Shown piece by piece: positions 1-5,497 of a stretch of DNA of 11,043 nucleotides. The notes under the pieces were generated by a model, which was given only the letters and a program-made list of their open reading frames with translations, had not been told where the DNA came from and ran no database searches. The position numbers and the translations under genes were made by a program. The stretch is from Deltaproteobacteria bacterium (GTDB taxonomy: Bacteria; Desulfobacterota; GWC2-55-46), in the NCBI GenBank assembly GCA_016219075.1, contig JACRCJ010000133.1, positions 1 through 11,043 of the forward strand, given 5' to 3'. The number at the start of each line of letters is the position of its first letter. Positions within the stretch are counted from its first letter, which is position 1.

Positions 1-233
1 CTGTGCACCGCGATGGAAGCCCCGGAGGCATCCTTCATCTCGCCGTCGGCCCCGACATGGTCGAAGTGGCCGTGGGTGTTGACGATGTATTTTACCTTGA
101 GACCCTCTCTTTTCACGGCCTCCTTGATCTCCTCCGCGTCGCCGCCCGGGTCTATTACGAAGGCCTCTTTAGTGGCATCGTCCCAGATGATGTAGCAGTT
201 CACCTCAAGCTCGCCTACCGTAAGTGTTATCAT
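1..233 (-). CDS. MBL-fold metallohydrolase (glyoxalase II-like), N-terminal part
   Basis: The first 77 residues of a metallo-beta-lactamase-fold hydrolase are visible; the rest lies beyond the left edge. The metal-binding signature HGHFDH (HxHxDH) is at residues 54-59, after a beta-strand-rich start with VNCYI at 11-15 and the conserved turn VIDPGGD at 26-32. This layout is typical of the small glyoxalase-II-like proteins that bind two metal ions and hydrolyse thioesters or related bonds; the substrate cannot be told from this fragment. I chose the ATG at 231-233 because the MITLTVGELEVNCY start matches the usual start of the family. A GGAAGAG purine stretch lies about 8 bases upstream; an in-frame TTG six codons earlier is less likely. 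The gene follows the nucleotidyltransferase fusion on the same strand, separated by three hairpins, so read-through is probably limited. Fold is certain, exact function is not. Confidence 0.85.
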   Translation of the reverse strand, partial: MITLTVGELEVNCYIIWDDATKEAFVIDPGGDAEEIKEAVKREGLKVKYIVNTHGHFDHVGADGEMKDASGASIAVH

Positions 234-293
234 CCGTTCACGCTCTTCCAAATCCGTTTTTTTACCTGCAACGCGCCGGTGAAAGGACTCCTT

Positions 294-324
294 GGGGGAA
301 ACTTTCTGTAGAAAGGTTTCCCCC
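294..324. repeat. Hairpin A of intergenic hairpin cluster
   Basis: Imperfect palindrome with arms 294-306 and 311-324, a TGTA loop and one bulged G at 315. The arms read GGGGGAAAC-TTTC and GAAA-G-GTTTCCCCC. It shares the GAAACTTT / AAAGGTTTC core, with the same asymmetry, with the hairpin at 425-460. It lies between two minus-strand genes. It may be a dispersed palindromic (REP-like) element or an mRNA-end structure; the sequence alone does not decide. Confidence 0.6.
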
Positions 325-350
325 GGACCCCCTTCAAAGACTTTCAGTTC

Positions 351-404
351 TTCCCTTGGGGGGACCCCCATTTTTAATTATTCATGGGGGTCCCCCCAAG
401 GGAA
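351..404. repeat. Hairpin B: 21-bp perfect inverted repeat
   Basis: Arms 351-371 and 384-404 are perfect reverse complements (21 bp), with a 12-base AT-rich loop (372-383). The arms contain CCTTGGGGGG and ACCCCCAT, and share the modules CCTTGGGGG and GGACCCCC with the flanks of hairpin A. An RNA from either strand would fold very stably. There is no long T-run right after either arm, so it is not a textbook intrinsic terminator, but it could block read-through or protect a 3' end. Confidence 0.7.
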
Positions 405-424
405 CTAAAAATTTTTGGAGAGAG

Positions 425-460
425 TTTGAGAGAAACTTTTTACAAAAAGGTTCTCTCAAA
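425..460 (-). terminator. Hairpin C, probable terminator of the nucleotidyltransferase-mutase gene
   Basis: Inverted repeat with arms 425-441 and 444-460 (17 bp, one A/C mismatch) around a 2-base centre. It starts about 17 bases beyond the stop codon of the fusion gene. On the minus strand the stem is preceded by six T and itself holds a CTTTTT/AAAAAG centre, with more AT-rich sequence further on. The position fits a transcription end, but the T-tract is not directly after the stem, so it may instead be an RNA-stabilising or repeat element related to hairpin A. Confidence 0.5.
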
Positions 461-476
461 AAATCCTCCCGGCGCC

Positions 477-2990
477 TTAAGGCTTCTGCCAGTCTTTTAT
501 CTTCTCCGAGTACTTCGTTACGAGGGCGCGCGCCGCGTCTTCTGTCGAGGCCTCGGCCACGAGATGGAAGTACGGCATGTCCTGGCTCGGGTACGCCGCT
601 ATCCAGTCCTCGCCGAAGTTTATCTTTATCCCGTCAAGGAGCATGGTGTCGAGCCCGTGGGAGTCTTCGGAGAGCCTCCTCATTATCATGCCCTTGTGCT
701 CAAAGGAGCACGGGACCCGGTCCTTGACCATGATCGAGGGGGGGATCTCCCTCAAGAGCTTGTGGAGCTTGGCCTTCTGCATGGCGAGCATCTCAAGGGT
801 CTTGGCAATGGCGTACATGCCGTCGAAGTTCGGCTGGAACTGCGGGAAGATGAACCCGCCGGTCTGCTCCCCTACGAATATCACGCCCTCTTCCGAGGCC
901 GCCTCCATCAGGCCCCGCGCCGTGGTCTTTGTCCTTTTGACGCCGAACCCGTAGGTGGAGGCCATCTTCTCTATCGCCCTTGAGGCCGTCACCGGGACGG
1001 CTATGGTGCCTTTTTTCCCGGAGTCCCTGTTGCACTTCAGGGTCAGAAGCGCCATGACATTAAGGGCGGTGTCGCCGTCAAGGACCTCCCCGGTCTCGTC
1101 GAATATGAATACCTTCTCGCCCCCGGCGTCAAGGTAAAAGCCGATGTCCGAGTTGAGGGAGCGGACTATGGAGGAGAGCTGGTCCATCGCCTTCTGGAAC
1201 TCCTCGGCGGTCTTCGTGGTCTTGGTCCCGTCGAGGTTGGCGTTCAGTGCGATGACCTCGCACTTCAACGCGCCGAGGACCGCGGGGAATATCCTTGAAG
1301 ACGACCCGTAGGAGTAGTCAAGGACTATCTTGAAACCGGCGGTACTTATCGCCTTTGAGTCTATCTTCGATAAAAACCCGTCCTGGTAGGACTCGAACCC
1401 GTGTATCGGGAAGACCATCTCTCCGGTCTGCTCCATCGGGACCCTTTCGAAGTCCTCCCTGAAAAAGAGCTTCTCTATCGTCTTTTCATACCCCGGGTGC
1501 AGGTCCATCCCCTTGTTGTCGAAGAACTTCAGGTCAAGGAGCTGCGGGTCAAACGGCGACCTTCTCGTGTGTACCCCCCCGAACTCGCTTCCGCCACGGG
1601 CCAGGAACCTGCATACCGGCATAGGAGTGACTCCGTAGTCGTGGACATTGACCCCTGTTGATAGTATGCCGGTCATGACGGCCCTGTTTATCATCCTCGA
1701 TGTCTTGTGGGCGTCCCTGCTCGTGGAGACGAACGAGCCCTTCTTCAAGGAGGCCCCGTAGGCCGCGCCGAGCTTGGCGGCGAACTCAGGGGTCAGTTCG
1801 ATGTTGGCAAGCCCCGTGACCCCGTAAGTTGAAAAGACCGACCTGCTCCACTTCTCGCCCCATATCAGGGAAGAGGCGAGTATGGCGTCGTCCTCGACGG
1901 TCTTTTGCGGCCAGACCTTGACATTGGCCTTTACGGTGGCGTTGCGGCCTATCCTGCAGTGGTCGCTTACTATGACGTTTTCCGCCAGATGCGCGCCCTC
2001 GAGTATCTCGGTCGAGTTGCCGACGACATTCTCCTGGAGGAAGGCGCCGCTCGCCACCCTGATGTTTTCCCAGAGGACCGAGTCCAGTATCACGGCGCCT
2101 TCCTCCACGACCGTGCCCGAGCCTATGACCGAGTTCGAGATCCTGGTATCAGGGCCTATCCTGCAGTTCTCGCCTATGACGATTGCGCCCTCGAGCTTTG
2201 AGGTGAAGTCTATCCGGGACCCCTTTCCGACGCGGACCCCCTTGCCGCCGACCTCTTCTCCGGGGGCGTTGACTGCGACCTTGCCGAGCAGTATGTCCAT
2301 GTTCGCCTGACGGTACTCCTCGAGGCTTCCGACGTCTTTCCAGTACCCCTCGGCTATATAGCCGTAGATGGGCTTTTTGTTCTGAAGGAGGGCGGGGAAG
2401 AGGTCTTTGCTGAAATCGAACTCCTTGTCCTGGGGGATGAAGTCCAGGACTTCCTGCTCCAGTATGTATATGCCGGTGTTTATCGTGTCGCTGAAGACCT
2501 CGCCCCAGCCCGGTTTCTCCAGAAACCTTATGATGCGCCCGTTCTCATCCGTTATGACGATGCCGAAGGCCAGCGGGTTTTCAACTCTCGTCAGCACTAT
2601 CGTCGCCATGGCCTTGCGCTTCCTGTGGAACTCCACGGCCTTGTTGAGGTCTATGTCCGTAAGGACGTCTCCGCTTATTATGAGAGTGGTGTATTCTCCG
2701 CCGATTCTACGCATGGCGCTGCCGACGGCCCCGGCCGTGCCGAGGTCGACCGTAAGGGTTATGTAGTCGAGGTCCACGCCGAGAGAGCTGCCGTCGCCCA
2801 GGTAATCCGAAATGAGCTCCGGCTGAAAGTACAGGAGGGCCGTCAGGTCCGTGATCGAGTTTTTCTTGAGGAGCTCTATTATATGCTCCATCATCGGCCT
2901 GTTGGCCATCGGGACCATGGGTTTGGGCAGATGGTTGGTAAGGGGCCTTAACCTCGTACCAAAGCCTCCGGCCATGATAATACTCTTCAC
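477..2990 (-). CDS. Sugar-1-phosphate nucleotidyltransferase / phosphohexomutase-like fusion (mannose-1-phosphate guanylyltransferase type)
   Basis: An 837-residue fusion. Residues 1-235 are a nucleotidyltransferase: GGFGTRLRPLT (8-18) binds the nucleotide, LPKPMVP (21-27) holds the conserved Lys, GDVLTDID (107-114) gives the metal-binding Asp, and EKP (158-160) and GYWKDVGS (215-222) are typical of GDP-mannose/dTDP-glucose pyrophosphorylases. Residues 250-380 form a left-handed beta-helix of hexapeptide repeats. Residues 384-837 resemble phosphoglucomutase/phosphomannomutase, but the loops are changed: the serine loop reads HTRRSPFDP (474-482, Ser478 kept), the metal loop DAGGEK (621-626) replaces DGDADR, the sugar loop GEQTGG (707-712) is kept, and the phosphate loop is PSQDMP (801-806). 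The start is GTG (2988-2990), five bases after AGGAGG; it encodes MKSIIMAGG, the family's usual start. The likely role is making an NDP-sugar such as GDP-mannose for cell-surface glycans. The sugar and nucleotide are inferred, and the mutase activity is doubtful. Confidence 0.9.
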   Translation of the reverse strand: MKSIIMAGGFGTRLRPLTNHLPKPMVPMANRPMMEHIIELLKKNSITDLTALLYFQPELISDYLGDGSSLGVDLDYITLTVDLGTAGAVGSAMRRIGGEYTTLIISGDVLTDIDLNKAVEFHRKRKAMATIVLTRVENPLAFGIVITDENGRIIRFLEKPGWGEVFSDTINTGIYILEQEVLDFIPQDKEFDFSKDLFPALLQNKKPIYGYIAEGYWKDVGSLEEYRQANMDILLGKVAVNAPGEEVGGKGVRVGKGSRIDFTSKLEGAIVIGENCRIGPDTRISNSVIGSGTVVEEGAVILDSVLWENIRVASGAFLQENVVGNSTEILEGAHLAENVIVSDHCRIGRNATVKANVKVWPQKTVEDDAILASSLIWGEKWSRSVFSTYGVTGLANIELTPEFAAKLGAAYGASLKKGSFVSTSRDAHKTSRMINRAVMTGILSTGVNVHDYGVTPMPVCRFLARGGSEFGGVHTRRSPFDPQLLDLKFFDNKGMDLHPGYEKTIEKLFFREDFERVPMEQTGEMVFPIHGFESYQDGFLSKIDSKAISTAGFKIVLDYSYGSSSRIFPAVLGALKCEVIALNANLDGTKTTKTAEEFQKAMDQLSSIVRSLNSDIGFYLDAGGEKVFIFDETGEVLDGDTALNVMALLTLKCNRDSGKKGTIAVPVTASRAIEKMASTYGFGVKRTKTTARGLMEAASEEGVIFVGEQTGGFIFPQFQPNFDGMYAIAKTLEMLAMQKAKLHKLLREIPPSIMVKDRVPCSFEHKGMIMRRLSEDSHGLDTMLLDGIKINFGEDWIAAYPSQDMPYFHLVAEASTEDAARALVTKYSEKIKDWQKP

Positions 2991-3095
2991 TGGAGCCTCC
3001 TGAGATCGTTTTCATGCCGGGCCGCTCTCCGCGGGCAAAGTCAGGAAAAGAAAGTCCGCGGAGGTTTTTCGGCGGGAATGTCATTGAAAAGAGTG

Positions 3096-3124
3096 ATTTT
3101 ATCAGCAAAAACCCCAACCGTCAA
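3096..3124 (-). promoter_or_regulatory. Sigma70-type promoter for the nucleotidyltransferase fusion
   Basis: On the minus strand, TTGACG (complement of 3119-3124) and TAAAAT (complement of 3096-3101) are separated by 17 bp. Each box differs from consensus at one base. Transcription would start near 3089, leaving a leader of about 100 bases before the GTG start. Confidence 0.65.
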
Positions 3125-3269
3125 CACCTCGTTTACACCCGCCGCGCGGCCCCTTGAAAGATACTTTTTTTGCCGCTGAAACGCCGCCTTAAGCGAAGTC
3201 GGCCCAACGGGGGCGTGTGGCGGCTCTATTAAGCTGTGGGCGGTAAAAGCGGGCGGGACAGGAATTTGT

Positions 3270-3299
3270 TTGACTTTGTTTTTCCAACTGTGGTATTAA
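3270..3299 (+). promoter_or_regulatory. Sigma70-type promoter for the Fo (atp) operon
   Basis: TTGACT (3270-3275) and TATTAA (3294-3299) are separated by 18 bp. Transcription would start near 3306, about 64 bases before the first atp gene. It is the best promoter match in the spacer on this strand. Confidence 0.55.
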
Positions 3300-3369
3300 A
3301 CTCCGATGTTTTCGCCCGGGCCCTCTTGCTCTGAACCGTTCAAACCTTTAAGAACGCGGGTGGCCTTAA

Positions 3370-3591
3370 ATGGCTGAGGATAATAACAGCCGAGGTTTCA
3401 TCAAAGGCATCGCCATGCTCGCCTCCATGGGCATCGCGATGGTCGTATCGACCTTCATAGGGCTTTTGATCGGGATATATCTCGACAAATTTTTCGGCAC
3501 AAAACCCTGGTTTACTATCATATTCCTCTTCTTCGGCATAGCCGCCGGGTTCAGGAACATTTACCTGATGACCAAGAAATATGGCGGGTAA
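3370..3591 (+). CDS. atpZ: AtpZ/AtpI-family small membrane protein of the ATP synthase locus
   Basis: A 73-residue protein with two predicted membrane helices (about 14-36 and 47-66). The first ends in the GLLIGIYLDKFFGTKPW pattern (31-47), with the Gly-xxx-Gly and Leu-Asp residues typical of the AtpZ (ATPase_gene1) family; the second holds GIAAGFRN (56-63). AtpZ proteins sit at the head of many F-type ATP synthase operons next to atpI. They are thought to help assemble Fo or take part in cation transport, but their function is not settled. The ATG at 3370 has only a weak GGGTGG-like ribosome site. The stop overlaps the next gene by 11 bases, which suggests translational coupling. Confidence 0.85.
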   Translation: MAEDNNSRGFIKGIAMLASMGIAMVVSTFIGLLIGIYLDKFFGTKPWFTIIFLFFGIAAGFRNIYLMTKKYGG

Positions 3592-3985
3592 AGCGGTCAA
3601 GAGATCAACGGCCGCAGCTTCCGTCGCTCTGAAGGTCGGGCTCTTTAACGCCGCGGCGGGGCTTTTGGGCACGGGGGCCGCGCTCCTCCTTAAAAGTTCC
3701 CTGGCCCCGGGTTTTGCCGTGGGGTTCATACTCGGCGGGGTAAACGCGCTCCTGCTCCTGAAGATCGCCAGGAAAGGCGTTCTGATGGACGCGGACAAGG
3801 CAGGCAGGTTCGTTACCGTAAGCTACTTCGTAAGGTTCGCCCTTACCGCCGTGATACTGGCGCTCCTCATATACAGAGGGTTTTTGACCCCGTGGCCGCT
3901 TCTGGCGGGGATCACGGCCTCGATATTCACCACCATAGGTGTCCTGATAGGCATAGCAAGAAAGGAGGCTTCACAAGATGCATGA
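3581..3985 (+). CDS. atpI: ATP synthase subunit I (AtpI family)
   Basis: A 134-residue protein with four likely membrane helices (about 18-38, 42-62, 80-99, 104-125) joined by a basic, polar loop KIARKGVLMDADKAGR (61-76). The second helix has GFILGGVNALLLLK (48-61), matching the Gly-rich, Asn-containing motif of ATP-synt_I proteins. AtpI is not part of the finished enzyme; in several bacteria it helps assemble or stabilise the c-ring. Identification rests on topology, this motif and the place between atpZ and atpB, because sequence conservation in the family is low. The start ATG lies inside the end of atpZ, and the stop (3983-3985) overlaps the start of atpB by 8 bases. Confidence 0.85.
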   Translation: MAGKAVKRSTAAASVALKVGLFNAAAGLLGTGAALLLKSSLAPGFAVGFILGGVNALLLLKIARKGVLMDADKAGRFVTVSYFVRFALTAVILALLIYRGFLTPWPLLAGITASIFTTIGVLIGIARKEASQDA

Positions 3986-4634
3986 ACTCATAATCCCGGT
4001 CTTCGGACTCCAGCCGCATACGGCGATAATGATATACATAATCGTCGGGCTCGCCGTCTTCTCCGTCATCATCTCCGGAAGGCTCAAGCTTGTGCCGGGA
4101 AAGACCCAGTCGATCCTTGAGATAGTCGTGGACGCCTTCATGGGCCTCGTTGACGAGACGATGGGCCACAAGGGCAGAAAATACTTCCCGTTCGTGCTGA
4201 CCTTCGCGGTCTTTATCTTCGTATCAAACGTCCTGGGGCTGATCCCGGGGCTTCTGCCCCCGACGGCCAACCTCAACACCACTCTTGGGCTCGCGGTCAT
4301 AGTATTTCTGGCCACGCACATCATAGGCGTCAAGGAGCACGGACTCAAGTACTTCAAGCACTTCATGGGCCCTGTCTGGTGGCTTGCCCCGCTGATGATC
4401 CCTATCGAGATAATCGGACATCTGGCCAGACCCGTGTCGCTCTCGCTCCGGCTATTCGGAAACATGATGGGCCACGAGCAGATAGTCGGCGTCCTTCTTA
4501 TCCTCATGCCGATAGCGTACCCTCTTCTGGCCCTCTCGACGGTCCTCGGGGTGCTCGTGGTCTTCATCCAGGCTTTCATATTCGCTTTGCTTTCGATGAT
4601 GTACATCGGCGGGGCCCTGGAAGAGGCGCATTGA
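3978..4634 (+). CDS. atpB: F-type ATP synthase subunit a
   Basis: A 218-residue integral membrane subunit of Fo that forms the two ion half-channels facing the c-ring. The hallmark RPVSLSLRLFGNMMGHE lies at 151-167: Arg158 aligns with the essential Arg210 of E. coli, Asn162 with Asn214 and Glu167 with Glu219. Near the C-terminus VVFIQAFIFALLSMMYI (194-210) carries Gln198, equal to Gln252. About five hydrophobic helices follow a short N-terminus; the length is on the short side for bacteria. A strong AGGAGG (3963-3968), nine bases before the ATG at 3978, fixes the start even though it lies within atpI. His166 takes the place of E. coli Gly218, while the E. coli His245 position is Gly191, a reciprocal change noted in findings. 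Confidence 0.97.
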   Translation: MHELIIPVFGLQPHTAIMIYIIVGLAVFSVIISGRLKLVPGKTQSILEIVVDAFMGLVDETMGHKGRKYFPFVLTFAVFIFVSNVLGLIPGLLPPTANLNTTLGLAVIVFLATHIIGVKEHGLKYFKHFMGPVWWLAPLMIPIEIIGHLARPVSLSLRLFGNMMGHEQIVGVLLILMPIAYPLLALSTVLGVLVVFIQAFIFALLSMMYIGGALEEAH

Positions 4635-4842
4635 CAAAAAAACTGCTCGATAGCCAGGCTACGGCGGATTAGACTGAAAAAAAGCTAAAAAAACTTATTA
4701 CCTGAGTTCCGCGCGGCTTTTCGCCGGGCCGGGGCTTGAAGACACGGGGAGCGCGCCGGGGAAGATGGCAACACCCTCTCTTTAAGCGACACGGCTCCAA
4801 AGACAGCCGAAGACGGGCTCCAATAAAAGGAGGAGTAAGGAA
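4635..4842 (+). other. atpB-atpE spacer
   Basis: A 208-bp gap unusual for an otherwise overlapping operon. It has an A-rich tract (about 4671-4699), a short GC hairpin GCGGC-TTTTC-GCCGG type near 4713-4730, and a near-direct repeat ACGGCTCCAA / ACGGGCTCCAA in the last 60 bases. TTGACA (4631-4636) overlaps the atpB stop but has no -10 box at proper distance. A strong AAGGAGG (4827-4833) precedes atpE. The leader may raise subunit c synthesis over subunit a, as its copy number in the enzyme requires; this is inference. Confidence 0.4.
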
Positions 4843-5187
4843 ATGAAGAAGAAGTTATTTGGTTTAATGTTTGGCGCAGCCGCCGTCTTCGCCGGGCCGA
4901 CAATGGCCCTCGCTGAGGAGGCCGCTTCAGGCAAGGGCGGTCACGAGGGGATCGTACTCGCCGCCCTCTTTATCGCCGCCGGATTGGGCATGGGCCTCGG
5001 CGCTTTCGGCCCCGGCATCGGTCAGGGTAACGCCGTAAGGGGCGCAGTCGAGGGTATCGCGAGAAACCCCGGGGCCTCAGGTAAGATCCTTACCACGATG
5101 CTCGTCGGTCTCGCCATGATCGAGTCGCTCGCCATCTACGCGCTCGTCATCGCGCTGATACTCCTTTTCGCCAACCCGTTCATGTAA
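4843..5187 (+). CDS. atpE: F-type ATP synthase subunit c with N-terminal signal sequence
   Basis: A 114-residue proteolipid that forms the rotating c-ring of Fo. Residues 1-24 look like a cleavable signal peptide (KKK, hydrophobic core, ALA before EE), giving a mature form near 90 residues, the usual size. Helix 1 holds the Gly-rich GMGLGAFGPGIGQG (49-62); the polar loop ARNPGASG (73-80) contacts F1; helix 2 has the ion-binding Glu94 in MIESLAIY (92-99). Gap-free alignment to the Ilyobacter tartaricus Na+-type subunit puts Gln61, Glu94, Ser95 and Tyr99 at its Na+ ligands Gln32, Glu65, Ser66 and Tyr70, but Leu96 replaces Thr67. The coupling ion is therefore open. A strong ribosome site AAGGAGG lies nine bases before the ATG. 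It is the last gene before a strong terminator. Confidence 0.96.
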   Translation: MKKKLFGLMFGAAAVFAGPTMALAEEAASGKGGHEGIVLAALFIAAGLGMGLGAFGPGIGQGNAVRGAVEGIARNPGASGKILTTMLVGLAMIESLAIYALVIALILLFANPFM

Positions 5188-5220
5188 GAACGGGTTTCGA
5201 AAGAGGCGAGTCATCAAAAA

Positions 5221-5265
5221 GAAATAAAAAAGAGGGGCGGGTTAACCGCCCCTCTTTTTTATTTC
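5221..5265. terminator. Strong bidirectional intrinsic terminator after atpE
   Basis: A perfect 20-bp inverted repeat (arms 5221-5240 and 5246-5265) with GTTAA loop. Each arm has a GAGGGGCGG core with six A on the outside, so RNA from either strand ends the stem in six U. It lies 34 bases past the atpE stop and ends the Fo operon. Confidence 0.92.
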
Positions 5266-5380
5266 CTTCTTCCGCCACTCTCTCCATGCGGCGATATAAT
5301 CCCTTATCCGGACAATCCCGAGTATGACCAGAGCCGGGGTCCACCCCCGCCCATTGACACCGCCGTAATCGGTGGTAACC

Positions 5381-5389
5381 TGATATAAT
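5381..5389 (+). promoter_or_regulatory. Extended -10 promoter for the dienelactone hydrolase gene
   Basis: TG-A-TATAAT (5381-5389) is a consensus extended -10 element, about 100 bases before the ATG. The TTGACA at 5354-5359 is 24 bp upstream, too far for a normal -35. A CACCG-N7-CGGTG inverted repeat (about 5358-5374) sits just upstream and could be an operator. The rest of the 310-bp spacer after atpE shows no gene with a usable start codon. Confidence 0.5.
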
Positions 5390-5497
5390 AACAGTGCTTG
5401 CGCCCGGCTTAAAATCCCGGGGTTCTCAGACGCTAAAAACAGGCGCCGGCAGCCGGGTGAGCGGGCCGGTATTTACGACTTGCCGATGGAGGCCTTT

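Larger units (their letters stand above)
2991..3369. other. Divergent intergenic region with two promoters
   Basis: This 379-bp spacer separates the minus-strand nucleotidyltransferase fusion from the plus-strand Fo genes and carries a promoter for each (listed separately). The leader of the minus-strand gene contains an 8-bp inverted repeat CTCCGCGG/CCGCGGAG (3027-3034 and 3056-3063, 21-base spacer) that could form a weak leader hairpin. A short TGAAC-C-GTTCA repeat lies at about 3331-3341 in the leader of the Fo operon. Long open frames here have no coding character. I see no RNA gene or riboswitch. Confidence 0.6.

Noticed and set aside
384..983. Plus-strand frame of 199 codons starting in the hairpin region
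   Set aside because: It runs antisense through the conserved mutase domain and its translation is the mirror of coding DNA, rich in Arg, Leu, His and Gly without motifs. The start lies in hairpin B.
2707..3117. Minus-strand frame of 136 codons upstream of the nucleotidyltransferase fusion, starting MGFLLIKSLF
   Set aside because: It overlaps the promoter, the leader and the first 280 bases of the clearly real gene in another frame. It has no family likeness, and its C-terminal half is an out-of-frame reading of that gene.
4631..4660. TTGACA at the atpB stop codon as a promoter for atpE
   Set aside because: The box is perfect, but no -10-like sequence occurs 15-19 bp downstream, so I do not call a promoter.
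5354..5389. TTGACA (5354-5359) and TATAAT (5384-5389) as a single consensus promoter
   Set aside because: The spacer is 24 bp, too long for sigma70; only the extended -10 element is kept as a call.
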